Notes under the pieces: generated by a model | What the model was told of the DNA's origin: nothing | The model's input: only the letters and a program-made list of their open reading frames with translations | Databases searched by the model: none | In this document: positions 1 to 7,866 of the stretch, piece by piece | Numbering within the stretch: position 1 is the stretch's first letter | How the letters are laid out: each line of letters opens with the position of its first letter | Origin: Pelagihabitans sp963710535 | GTDB lineage: Bacteria; Bacteroidota; Bacteroidia; Flavobacteriales; Flavobacteriaceae | Assembly: GCA_963710535.1 (NCBI GenBank) | Contig: CAVQAW010000003.1 | Coordinates: forward strand, 992,001-1,056,000 | Length of the DNA: 64,000 nt | Reading direction: 5' to 3' | Program-made: the position numbers and the translations under genes

Positions 1-449
1 GAACCCGCCCCGATAGATCCCGGAGCCCGCAGTCGGTTGTGCTGCCCATGGGTCGATTGCCCAACTCCTGCAAAACCATGGCGTTTGACGACCCCTTGAA
101 AGCCTTTCCCTTTTGAGGTGCCGACCACGTCAACATATTCCCCTTCCACAAAAATGTCGACACCGACGGTGTCTCCCAATTTGTAATCCGCTTCAAAATA
201 CTTGAACTCGACGACTTTTTTCTTGGGAGAAGTGCCTGCTTTTTTGCTATGGCCGGTTTCGGCCTTGTTTGCACGCTTTTCTGCCTTGTCATCGAAACCA
301 AGTTGAAGGGCACTATACCCGTCGACCTCTTCGGTTCTGACTTGGGTAACTACGCATGGGCCAGCCTGAATGACGGTACAGGGGATGTTCTTCCCGTTCT
401 CATCGAAGATGCTGGTCATGCCTACTTTTTTTCCTATTAACCCAGACAT
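1..449 (-). CDS. rplC: 50S ribosomal protein L3 (partial, 3' end outside window)
   Basis: Large-subunit ribosomal protein L3, an early assembly protein that binds 23S rRNA. The minus-strand reading starts at the ATG complementary to 447-449 and begins MSGLIGKKVGMTSIFDENGK, the usual L3 N-terminus with the GKKxGMT motif. The last visible part reads THGQHNRLRAPGSIGAG, matching the conserved loop of L3 that reaches toward the peptidyl transferase centre. About 149 codons are visible and the gene runs off the left edge; the family is normally a little over 200 residues, so roughly the last quarter is missing. It follows rpsJ as in the S10 operon, but after an unusually long 217-nt gap with two hairpins. 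Confidence 0.97.
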   Translation of the reverse strand, partial: MSGLIGKKVGMTSIFDENGKNIPCTVIQAGPCVVTQVRTEEVDGYSALQLGFDDKAEKRANKAETGHSKKAGTSPKKKVVEFKYFEADYKLGDTVGVDIFVEGEYVDVVGTSKGKGFQGVVKRHGFAGVGQSTHGQHNRLRAPGSIGAG

Positions 450-478
450 TTGATTTAGTTTTTAGATCTTTCGATTTC

Positions 479-497
479 CGTTCCAAGTGCTGGAACG
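479..497 (-). promoter_or_regulatory. Hairpin in the rplC leader
   Basis: A perfect 7-bp inverted repeat (CGTTCCA and TGGAACG around a 5-nt loop) lies about 30 nt upstream of the rplC start on the minus strand. Its place between a terminator-like hairpin and rplC suggests a ribosomal-protein binding site or leader element. That role is inferred from position only. Confidence 0.4.
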
Positions 498-555
498 ATT
501 ACCGTAAACCTGTTTATGAATTGTTTTACGCGTTCTTACTATAAAATGCTATGAC

Positions 556-588
556 AAAAAAACAGGGCAAAGAAATCATCCAGCCCTG
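556..588 (-). terminator. Terminator or attenuator between rpsJ and rplC
   Basis: Read on the minus strand, CAGGGC and GCCCTG (6-bp stem, 14-nt loop) are followed directly by seven T residues, the form of a rho-independent terminator. It sits about 80 nt after rpsJ and 107 nt before rplC. The stem is short and the loop long, so efficiency may be partial. Confidence 0.55.
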
Positions 589-666
589 AATGTGTTCTTT
601 TTACCGTTTTTCCCTCGCTCGCGGCTTAGGACATGTCGTTTAGGTTACCTTGGGCAACCGTGCCTA

Positions 667-972
667 TCAGACCTTGATCTCTACCTCAACTCCGCTGGGC
701 AGTTCCAATTTCATCAAAGCATCTATGGTTTTTGAGGACGAACTATAAATATCCAACAATCGCTTGTAGGAGCTCAGCTCAAACTGTTCCCTTGACTTTT
801 TGTTCACGTGCGGGGAACGCAACACGGTGAATATCTTTTTATGCGTTGGCAATGGTATTGGCCCAGTGACCACCGCTCCGGTAGTTTTTACCGTCTTCAC
901 GATCTTCTCGGCAGACTTGTCCACCAAATTGTGATCGTATGATTTTAGCTTTATTCTGATTTTTTGACTCAT
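667..972 (-). CDS. rpsJ: 30S ribosomal protein S10
   Basis: Small-subunit head protein S10, which also acts as NusE, the partner of NusB in transcription antitermination. The 101-residue product starts MSQKIRIKLKSYDHNLVDKS, and the central GPIPLPTHKKIFTVLRSPHVNKKSREQF segment, quoted here only in summary (GPIPLPT, RSPHVNKKSREQF), is the conserved loop that contacts 16S rRNA. Length matches the family. It starts 10 nt after fusA ends, so it belongs to the str transcript, and it is the first gene of the S10 group. In this lineage the two groups are joined without tuf between them. Confidence 0.98.
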   Translation of the reverse strand: MSQKIRIKLKSYDHNLVDKSAEKIVKTVKTTGAVVTGPIPLPTHKKIFTVLRSPHVNKKSREQFELSSYKRLLDIYSSSSKTIDALMKLELPSGVEVEIKV

Positions 973-982
973 CTCTAAAATA

Positions 983-3109
983 TTAAGCGGTTACGCCTTT
1001 GGTTGCTTTGATCACTTCTTCCGAAATATTCGACGGGGTTTCCGCATAGTGCGAAAATTCCATGGTCGACGTTGCCCTACCCGAGGATAGCGTTCTCAAA
1101 GAGGTGACATATCCGAACATTTCCGACAATGGCACTTCCCCTTTGATCACTTTGGCACCGGCGCGATCGCTCATGTTGGTGATGGTCCCCCTTCTTCGGT
1201 TGAGATCCCCAACGATATCGCCCATGTTTTCTTCGGGCGTAAGCACTTCAATTTTCATAATGGGCTCCAACAATACCGCACGGGCCGCTTTGGCGGCTGC
1301 TTTGTAGCCAATTTTGGCGGCAAGTTCGAAGGATAACGAATCGGAATCCACGGCGTGGAAGGATCCGTCTTTCAAGGTCACCTTCATACTGTCCATTTCA
1401 AAACCGGCCAAAGGCCCGTTTTTCATCGCTTCCCTGAATCCTTTCTCCACAGAAGGCACAAATTCCCTTGGAATATTGCCCCCTTTGATCACGTTCAAAA
1501 ATTCCAGACCGGTCTTGCCTTCTTCTGCAGGCTCCATCGTAAAGACGATGTCGGCGAATTTACCGCGGCCCCCGGATTGTTTCTTGTACACTTCGCGATG
1601 GTCTGCCGCTTTGGTTAGGGCTTCCTTGTATTCCACCTGAGGTTGTCCTTGGTTTACTTCCACCTTGAACTCGCGCCTTAAACGGTCTACGATAATATCG
1701 AGGTGAAGCTCGCCCATCCCTGAAATGATGGTCTGCCCTGAGGCTTCGTCGGTCTTCACTTGGAAAGTGGGATCCTCTTCGGCCAATTTGGAAAGGGCCA
1801 TGCCCAATTTATCGATGTCGGCCTTTGTTTTCGGCTCTACCGCGATACCGATAACGGGATCGGGGAAATTCATGCTTTCCAAAATGATGGGATGTTTCTC
1901 CGCTGAAAGCGTATCCCCTGTTTTGATATCTTTAAACCCTACCGCAGCACCGATATCGCCTGCCTCGATAAAATCGATGGCATTTTGCTTGTTCGCGTGC
2001 ATTTGGTAGATCCTGGAAATCCTTTCCTTGTTACCGGAACGGTTGTTCAACACGTACGATCCCGCATCCAACCTGCCCGAATACGCCCTAAAGAATGCCA
2101 AACGGCCCACAAAGGGATCGGTAGCGATCTTAAAGGCCAAGGCGGCAAAAGGTTCTTTGACATCCGGCTTGCGGATCACTTCTTTTTCGGTGTCGGGGTT
2201 GATGCCGACGATACCTTCCTTATCCATGGGGGAAGGTAAATACCTGCAAACGGCGTCCAATAAAAATTGGACCCCTTTGTTTTTAAAGGATGAACCGCAT
2301 ATCATGGGAATGATGCTCATGTCCATGACCGCTGCCCTCAGGGCCGCGTGCACTTCTTCTTCCGTGATGGAATCTTCATCTTCGAAGAACTTTTCCATCA
2401 AGGTTTCGTCATATTCGGCAACCGCTTCAATAAGCGCCGCCCTATATTCTTTGACCTCGGCAGCCATATCGGCAGGAATATCGATCACATCGAAAGTCGC
2501 GCCCAAATTATCTTCATGCCAAACAATGGCCCTGTTTTTTACCAAATCGACCACGCCTTTGAAATCGGCCTCGTCCCCAATGGGAAGTACGATGGGTACT
2601 GCATTCGATTTCAACATGCTCTTCACCTGGTTGCAAACCATCATGAAGTCGGCACCTTGTCGGTCCATTTTGTTCACAAAGCCCATTCTTGGCACCTTGT
2701 AGTTATCGGCAAGCCTCCAGTTGGTCTCCGATTGGGGTTCCACGCCATCCACGGCGCTAAAAAGGAACACCAAGCCGTCAAGTACCCTTAGCGATCGGTT
2801 CACCTCAACGGTAAAATCAACGTGGCCCGGGGTATCGATGATGTTGAAGTGGTACGGCATGGTATCTTCGGTCACCTGGCCGTTCTTCATCGGAAAATTC
2901 CAAGTACAGGTGGTAGCGGCCGAAGTAATGGTGATCCCACGCTCCTGCTCCTGCTCCATCCAATCCATGGTCGCCGCCCCGTCATGAACCTCGCCTATCT
3001 TGTGGCTAACGCCGGTATAATAGAGGATCCGTTCGGTGGTAGTGGTCTTACCGGCATCGATGTGCGCGGCAATTCCTATGTTTCTGGTATATTTTAAATC
3101 TCTAGCCAT
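983..3109 (-). CDS. fusA: Elongation factor G
   Basis: Ribosomal translocase GTPase of 708 residues. G1 reads AHIDAGKTTTTERIL at about residues 15-29, G3 is DTPGHVDF near 90 and G4 is NKMD near 145. Domain IV keeps the GGNIPREFVPSVEKGF stretch that enters the decoding site, and the C-terminal domain has the usual VTSLRTLSSGRATSTMEF-type ending. It lies 5 nt downstream of rpsG and 10 nt upstream of rpsJ, so these genes are cotranscribed. Substitutions in domain III of this protein are a known route to fusidic acid resistance, but resistance status cannot be judged here. The long open frames on the opposite strand are shadows. Confidence 0.99.
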   Translation of the reverse strand: MARDLKYTRNIGIAAHIDAGKTTTTERILYYTGVSHKIGEVHDGAATMDWMEQEQERGITITSAATTCTWNFPMKNGQVTEDTMPYHFNIIDTPGHVDFTVEVNRSLRVLDGLVFLFSAVDGVEPQSETNWRLADNYKVPRMGFVNKMDRQGADFMMVCNQVKSMLKSNAVPIVLPIGDEADFKGVVDLVKNRAIVWHEDNLGATFDVIDIPADMAAEVKEYRAALIEAVAEYDETLMEKFFEDEDSITEEEVHAALRAAVMDMSIIPMICGSSFKNKGVQFLLDAVCRYLPSPMDKEGIVGINPDTEKEVIRKPDVKEPFAALAFKIATDPFVGRLAFFRAYSGRLDAGSYVLNNRSGNKERISRIYQMHANKQNAIDFIEAGDIGAAVGFKDIKTGDTLSAEKHPIILESMNFPDPVIGIAVEPKTKADIDKLGMALSKLAEEDPTFQVKTDEASGQTIISGMGELHLDIIVDRLRREFKVEVNQGQPQVEYKEALTKAADHREVYKKQSGGRGKFADIVFTMEPAEEGKTGLEFLNVIKGGNIPREFVPSVEKGFREAMKNGPLAGFEMDSMKVTLKDGSFHAVDSDSLSFELAAKIGYKAAAKAARAVLLEPIMKIEVLTPEENMGDIVGDLNRRRGTITNMSDRAGAKVIKGEVPLSEMFGYVTSLRTLSSGRATSTMEFSHYAETPSNISEEVIKATKGVTA

Positions 3110-3114
3110 TTTGA

Positions 3115-3591
3115 TTAAAATCTAAAGTGGGAGAATGCCTTATTGGCCTCCGCCATTTTGTGCGTGTCCATTCTTTTCTTCACCGCTGCGCCTTCTTCCT
3201 TGGCGGCCGCAAGTACTTCTCCGGCCAACTTCAGGGCCATGCCCTTTTCGTTTCTTTTACGCGCATAACTGATCAACCACTTCATGGCCGTAGAAATTTT
3301 ACGGTCTGGTCGGATCTGCATCGGTATCTGAAATGTCGCGCCCCCTACCCTTCTACTTCTCACTTCAACGTGCGGCATTACATTGGACAATGCGTCTTTC
3401 CACAATTCCAACGCGGTCTTGGCTTCATCGGTTTTCTTGGATTCCACGATATCCATGGCTTCATAGAAAACACTGAATGCGATCGATTTTTTCCCGTCCC
3501 ACATCATCATGTTGACGAACCGGGTGACCAATTGGTCGTTAAACCTCGGGTCTGGTAATAATGGCCTTTTCTTTGCCTGTTTTTTTCTCAT
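3115..3591 (-). CDS. rpsG: 30S ribosomal protein S7
   Basis: S7 nucleates folding of the 3' domain of 16S rRNA and, in other bacteria, represses str operon translation. The product has 158 residues, starts MRKKQAKKRPLLPDPRFND and contains the hallmark VRSRRVGGATFQIPMQI segment in the middle; the C-terminus HKMAEANKAFSHFRF is also typical. It follows rpsL by 74 nt and precedes fusA by 5 nt. Confidence 0.98.
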   Translation of the reverse strand: MRKKQAKKRPLLPDPRFNDQLVTRFVNMMMWDGKKSIAFSVFYEAMDIVESKKTDEAKTALELWKDALSNVMPHVEVRSRRVGGATFQIPMQIRPDRKISTAMKWLISYARKRNEKGMALKLAGEVLAAAKEEGAAVKKRMDTHKMAEANKAFSHFRF

Positions 3592-3665
3592 TACATTTCA
3601 AAGTTTTTGGTTTGCCGATCGGGAGTCGCGCATCAATGCACCGTTCCCGTCGCGCGAACGCCTGT

Positions 3666-4040
3666 TTACTTTTTGGGTCGTTTGGCCCCGTACTTAGATC
3701 TTCGCTGGGTTCTGCCCGCAACACCTGCGGTGTCGAGTGCTCCCCTGACGATATGATATCTAACTCCCGGCAAATCCTTTACCCTTCCGCCCCTTACTAA
3801 TACTATCGAGTGCTCTTGCAAGTTGTGCCCTTCTCCGGGGATGTACGCGTTTACCTCTTTACCGTTGGTCAACCTCACCCTGGCCACTTTTCTCATGGCA
3901 GAATTCGGTTTCTTCGGGGTAGTGGTATAAACACGGGTACAAACCCCCCTTCGCTGGGGGCACGAATCCAAAGCAGCCGATTTACTCTTCTTAGTAATCG
4001 TGGCCCTTCCTTTTCGTACTAATTGTGAAATTGTTGGCAT
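3666..4040 (-). CDS. rpsL: 30S ribosomal protein S12
   Basis: Decoding-centre protein S12, 124 residues, first gene of the str transcript. The conserved segment TPKKPNSAMRKVARVRLTNG carries the lysine changed in classic streptomycin-resistant mutants, present here as wild type. The second conserved loop, GGRVKDLPGVRYHIVRG, is intact; its PGVRY turn includes the aspartate that is beta-methylthiolated in some bacteria. The start codon lies about 36 nt downstream of a predicted transcription start. Nothing about this copy is unusual. Confidence 0.98.
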   Translation of the reverse strand: MPTISQLVRKGRATITKKSKSAALDSCPQRRGVCTRVYTTTPKKPNSAMRKVARVRLTNGKEVNAYIPGEGHNLQEHSIVLVRGGRVKDLPGVRYHIVRGALDTAGVAGRTQRRSKYGAKRPKK

Positions 4041-4083
4041 ACTATATTATATGTATAAAAACTTACCCCTATTTAAGGGGTGG

Positions 4084-4114
4084 CAAATGTAATGATATTT
4101 TCAAGAAATTCAAA
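4084..4114 (-). promoter_or_regulatory. Promoter of the str ribosomal operon
   Basis: On the minus strand a TTTG box (complement of 4111-4114) and a TACATTTG box (complement of 4084-4091) are separated by 19 nt, an excellent match to the Bacteroidota primary-sigma promoter (TTTG, N19, TAnnTTTG). Transcription should start near 4077, about 36 nt before rpsL. Confidence 0.75.
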
Positions 4115-4437
4115 TGTAGTCCCATTAATTTTGCAAAAAGAAAAAGAAAATTTTAGTCGGTATACCTTATAGAACCACGAACGACCAATTTCGTTCCCGG
4201 TAAAAATACTTTGGGGATTTGGTCCGAGCCCATCGAATGATGCCTTAAACCCCATTCTTCATGGAGTGAATGTTACAAATGGTGGCACTTTTGATTCCCA
4301 GGGGTCGGCGTATTTCCATTTTCGGCGATAGAGCTCTTAAACCAAGACAGCGCAAACCCGCTTCAAAGTATCCAAACGCAATGCGATATTTAAGGAAAAT
4401 CATTCTTTTTTGCAAAAAAAAGAAGGTTGCCCGACAA

Positions 4438-4460
4438 ATTTTTATCAAATCGATAAAAAT
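4438..4460. repeat. Perfect inverted repeat upstream of the SusC gene
   Basis: Two perfect 9-nt arms, ATTTTTATC (4438-4446) and GATAAAAAT (4452-4460), flank a 5-nt spacer about 95 nt upstream of the candidate SusC promoter. The form suits binding of a dimeric regulator, but no regulator gene is adjacent and the region is AT-rich, so this is only a candidate operator. Confidence 0.4.
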
Positions 4461-4553
4461 CGATATTGTTATATAATAGTTATACAATTAGCGGATTTGT
4501 TTTAGCTGTAACTCCTAATTAACACTCAAATCTTAAAGTTTTATTAAAAAAGG

Positions 4554-4585
4554 TTTGGATAATTAACTTCCTTTTGTGATTTTTG
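4554..4585 (+). promoter_or_regulatory. Candidate promoter of the SusC-SusD locus
   Basis: TTTG at 4554-4557 and GATTTTTG at 4578-4585 are 20 nt apart. The second box has one mismatch to TAnnTTTG. It would place transcription start near 4591, about 20 nt before the SusC start codon. Confidence 0.45.
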
Positions 4586-4610
4586 CCCAGCTAATTCAAA
4601 TAAATTAAAA

Positions 4611-7600
4611 ATGAGAACAAAACTTAATGTAATCTTAACGCTGTTATTGGCGTTCGTTGTGCATTTATCATTTGCGCAGGAAAAAACGATTACCGGTACG
4701 GTGACCGACCAAGATGGTCTGCCGCTTCCCGGGGTCAACATTGTAGTAGAAGGTACGACCAACGGTACCCAAACCGATTTTGACGGAAACTACTCCATCA
4801 GGGGCAGTGCCGGACAAACCTTACTCTTCTCCTATATCGGGCAGAAGAACGTAAGACAGGCGATCGGTGCCAGCGATACCGTGAACGTCCAAATGGAGGA
4901 AGATGCCCAAGCATTGGAAGAGGTGGTCGTTACCGCACAAGGTATCAAAAGGGAAAAGAAAGCCCTGGGATACGCGGTAAGCTCCGTAGGTGAGGAAGCC
5001 TTGGAACAACGCGCGGAAGGCGATGTTGCACGGGTACTTGCCGGTAAGGCTTCCGGGGTTCAGATTACCGCCGCAGGCGGTATGTCGGGATCGGCGACCA
5101 GCGTTACCATTCGTGGTTTGAGCTCATTCAGTGGCAGTAACCAGGCATTGTTCATCGTTGATGGGGTTCCCTTCAGCAACGATACCAATACGGCTCCAGG
5201 GCAGGATTTCCTTTCAGGAAACACCGGATCGTCTCGTTTTCTTGACATTGACCCCAACAACATTGCCAATATCGAAATCTTAAAAGGTTTGGCAGCGACC
5301 ACCTTATATGGTACATTGGGTAAGAACGGGGTGATCCTGATCACCACCAAGGCAGGTGCCGGCGCAGGTGGGAAAAAGAAAAATGAGATTACCGTGAACC
5401 AGTCGTTCTTCGTGAACGAATACGCTTCACTTCCCGATTATCAGAAACAATACGGGAATGGTTTTGACCAGGCCTTCGGATGGTTCTTCAGTAACTGGGG
5501 ACCTAGTTTCGACAGGGATGGCGTCTCAGGATGGGGATCACAGGCATCCATTGATGACAATGGTACCTTGGCACATCCTTATTCAACGACTTCCATTCAG
5601 GCAACCAAAGATGCATTTCCGGAATTGCAGAATGCACGTTACCCATGGAAACCCTACGATTCGGTGAAAAACTTTTTCAAGGACGGGCAGGTAACCAATA
5701 CCTCCATCAACTTTGCAGGAGGTTCAGGTGATGGGACTACCACATACAATGCCAACTTAGGATATATAGATGACCAAGGTTTTACCCCTGGGAACTCTTT
5801 GAGCCGTATGAACTTCTCCGTAGGGGGCCGTTCGCAATTGTCGAACAAATTCACCATCACTGGGGCGATGAACTATGCCCGCACCGATTACCGGACGCCT
5901 CCGATTGCGGCGAGCCAGGGTAACGGTGGTGTTAGCGGAAACTCCATTTATGGGGCTGTACTCTTTACCCCGATCAGTGTGGATCTCGTAGGCTTGCCCT
6001 TCGAAAACCCGATCACCGGTGGCAGTGTGTACTACCGTAACGGGAACGACATCATCAACCCGAACTGGGTGGCCAAGCACATTACCTTCAACCAGTTGAC
6101 CAATCGTTTTTATTGGAACGCGACCTTGAACTATGAGCTGAGCGAAAACCTAGGGGTGACCTGGAGAACCGGTCTGGATTTCTATAACGAGCGAAACGTC
6201 AACTCCTCCGATAAAGGCGGGGTGGAGTTCAACTCGGATATCTTCGGTTTCTTGGCCACGTATGACAACAACAATACCATTTGGGACCACTTCCTTTCCT
6301 TGAACGGGAATTACGATATTTCAGAAAAGATCGGAATGACCTTCAACGCTGGGGTAAACTCCAGATCTGATGCCTTTGACAGGCAAGGGGTATTCAGCCA
6401 AGGACAAATTGTTTACGGCATTAAACGCCACTTCAACTATTCGAACCAGCAGCCCATCCAATTTTCACAAAAAAGGAATATTGTGGGTGTCTTTGGAGAG
6501 GTCAGTTTTGACTATGACAGCATGCTTTTCCTTAACGTGAGCAGTAGGACGGATTGGGTTTCCAACCTGATTACCGAAAACCGCAGCCTTACCTATCCTG
6601 GAGCCAGTCTTTCGTTCTTGCCGACCGCAGCGTTCAGCGGCCTGAAATCTGAAGGTGGACTGAATTACTTGAAATTAAGGGCCGGTTACGGTACATCAGC
6701 GAACTTCCCGACCGGATATCCTACCGTGAACGTGGTAGAACAGACCACCCAAGTATTTGGGGAAGGTGGCGAAGTCACCATCAACCAGGTAGGAAGCTTT
6801 AAAGCCAACGAAGCGCTGAAACCTGAATTGCTGAAGGAATTCGAAGTTGGTTTCGAGAGCAAGTTTTTAAAGAACAGGGTTTCCTTGGATGTTACCTACT
6901 ACGACAGAAGAACGGACGATTTGATCGTGACCGAACCGCTACCTCCCTCTACCGGATTTACCTTTACCCAAAGTAATATTGGGCAGATCAGTAACATCGG
7001 GGTAGAAGCAGATCTGGGCGTGGATATCTTTCAAAGTGATAATGGCTTCAACTGGAAGTCGAGCGTGAATTTCTTCACCAACAACGAAACCGTTGAGGAG
7101 CAGGAACAGGACATTATCATCTATAGCGGTAGCACCTCTTTGTTCATCGGCGGTAACGCTGCCATCAAAGGAAAGTCGTTGGGTACCATTGTAGGGGACG
7201 CCATCTTAAGGGATGCGGCCGGAAACCTGATCACCAACGATGCCGGTAACTATGTGGTGACCGAGCAAGATTTGGACGGAAACATTCCGATCATCGGAGA
7301 TGCGATTCCAGATTATACCATGAACTTTATCAACACCCTCTCTTACAAGAGCTGGAACCTTGGTTTCCAAGTCACCCATGTAAAAGGTGGGGATATCAGT
7401 TCCGCAACCATCGCTACCCTGTTGGGTAGGGGTCTGATCACCGAAACCTTGGACAGGGAGAACACATACATCCTGCCAGGCGTGAACCAAAGCTCAGGGC
7501 AACCGAACGATATCCAGATCAACAACTCCACGTATTACTTCAACAACCTGTTGTTCGGTGCAGCCGAGGCCAGGGTGTATGACGCTTCCGTACTGCGTTT

Positions 7601-7838
7601 ACAAGAGGTTTCTTTGGGCTATTCGTTCCCTCAGAAATTCTTGGACAAGACGCCATTCGGTTCGTTGACCTTTACCTTACAAGGATTCAACCTTTGGTAC
7701 GATGCCTACAATACGCCAAAAGGTGCTAACTTTGATCCAAACGTTGCCGGTGTAGGTGTTGGAAACGGACGAGGATTTGACTTTTTGAACGGTCCCAGTA
7801 CCAGAAGGTATGGTTTCAGTTTAAAAGCATCATTCTAA
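4611..7838 (+). CDS. SusC/RagA-family TonB-dependent outer membrane receptor
   Basis: Outer membrane transporter of 1075 residues that imports a ligand using TonB energy, with its SusD partner as lid. A signal peptide (MRTKLNVILTLLLAFVVHLSFA) precedes Q23. Residues about 24-110 form the carboxypeptidase-regulatory-like domain (ITGTVTDQDGLPLPGVNIVV, then GTQTDFDGNYSI). The plug follows from about 103 (LEEVVVTAQGIKREKKALGY) and includes the IRGLSSFSGSNQALFIVDG segment typical of SusC. The rest is the 22-strand barrel, ending in the terminal phenylalanine (KASF) recognised by BamA. The SusD gene starts 28 nt later. No glycoside hydrolase lies near, so the ligand cannot be named; it may be a peptide, glycan or organic sulfate. 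Confidence 0.97.
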   Translation: MRTKLNVILTLLLAFVVHLSFAQEKTITGTVTDQDGLPLPGVNIVVEGTTNGTQTDFDGNYSIRGSAGQTLLFSYIGQKNVRQAIGASDTVNVQMEEDAQALEEVVVTAQGIKREKKALGYAVSSVGEEALEQRAEGDVARVLAGKASGVQITAAGGMSGSATSVTIRGLSSFSGSNQALFIVDGVPFSNDTNTAPGQDFLSGNTGSSRFLDIDPNNIANIEILKGLAATTLYGTLGKNGVILITTKAGAGAGGKKKNEITVNQSFFVNEYASLPDYQKQYGNGFDQAFGWFFSNWGPSFDRDGVSGWGSQASIDDNGTLAHPYSTTSIQATKDAFPELQNARYPWKPYDSVKNFFKDGQVTNTSINFAGGSGDGTTTYNANLGYIDDQGFTPGNSLSRMNFSVGGRSQLSNKFTITGAMNYARTDYRTPPIAASQGNGGVSGNSIYGAVLFTPISVDLVGLPFENPITGGSVYYRNGNDIINPNWVAKHITFNQLTNRFYWNATLNYELSENLGVTWRTGLDFYNERNVNSSDKGGVEFNSDIFGFLATYDNNNTIWDHFLSLNGNYDISEKIGMTFNAGVNSRSDAFDRQGVFSQGQIVYGIKRHFNYSNQQPIQFSQKRNIVGVFGEVSFDYDSMLFLNVSSRTDWVSNLITENRSLTYPGASLSFLPTAAFSGLKSEGGLNYLKLRAGYGTSANFPTGYPTVNVVEQTTQVFGEGGEVTINQVGSFKANEALKPELLKEFEVGFESKFLKNRVSLDVTYYDRRTDDLIVTEPLPPSTGFTFTQSNIGQISNIGVEADLGVDIFQSDNGFNWKSSVNFFTNNETVEEQEQDIIIYSGSTSLFIGGNAAIKGKSLGTIVGDAILRDAAGNLITNDAGNYVVTEQDLDGNIPIIGDAIPDYTMNFINTLSYKSWNLGFQVTHVKGGDISSATIATLLGRGLITETLDRENTYILPGVNQSSGQPNDIQINNSTYYFNNLLFGAAEARVYDASVLRLQEVSLGYSFPQKFLDKTPFGSLTFTLQGFNLWYDAYNTPKGANFDPNVAGVGVGNGRGFDFLNGPSTRRYGFSLKASF

Positions 7839-7866
7839 AAATTGCTAATCTTATAATAGATCTATT

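Larger units (their letters stand above)
4041..4610. other. Divergent intergenic region between rpsL and the SusC gene
   Basis: This 570-nt stretch holds no credible gene; open frames in it are short and unlike proteins. It contains the str operon promoter near 4084-4114, a small inverted repeat (ACCCCT and AGGGGT, 4065-4081) at the expected str transcription start, a 9-bp inverted repeat at 4438-4460 and a candidate promoter for the SusC gene at 4554-4585. The stretch 4120-4430 shows nothing else that I can interpret. Confidence 0.7.

Noticed and set aside
2028..2702. Long open frame on the plus strand opposite fusA (224 codons)
   Set aside because: It is an antisense shadow of the strongly conserved EF-G gene, with no recognisable protein features.
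4065..4081. Small inverted repeat at the str transcription start taken as a terminator
   Set aside because: The stem has only 6 bp with no T run; its place at the start site fits an initially transcribed sequence better.
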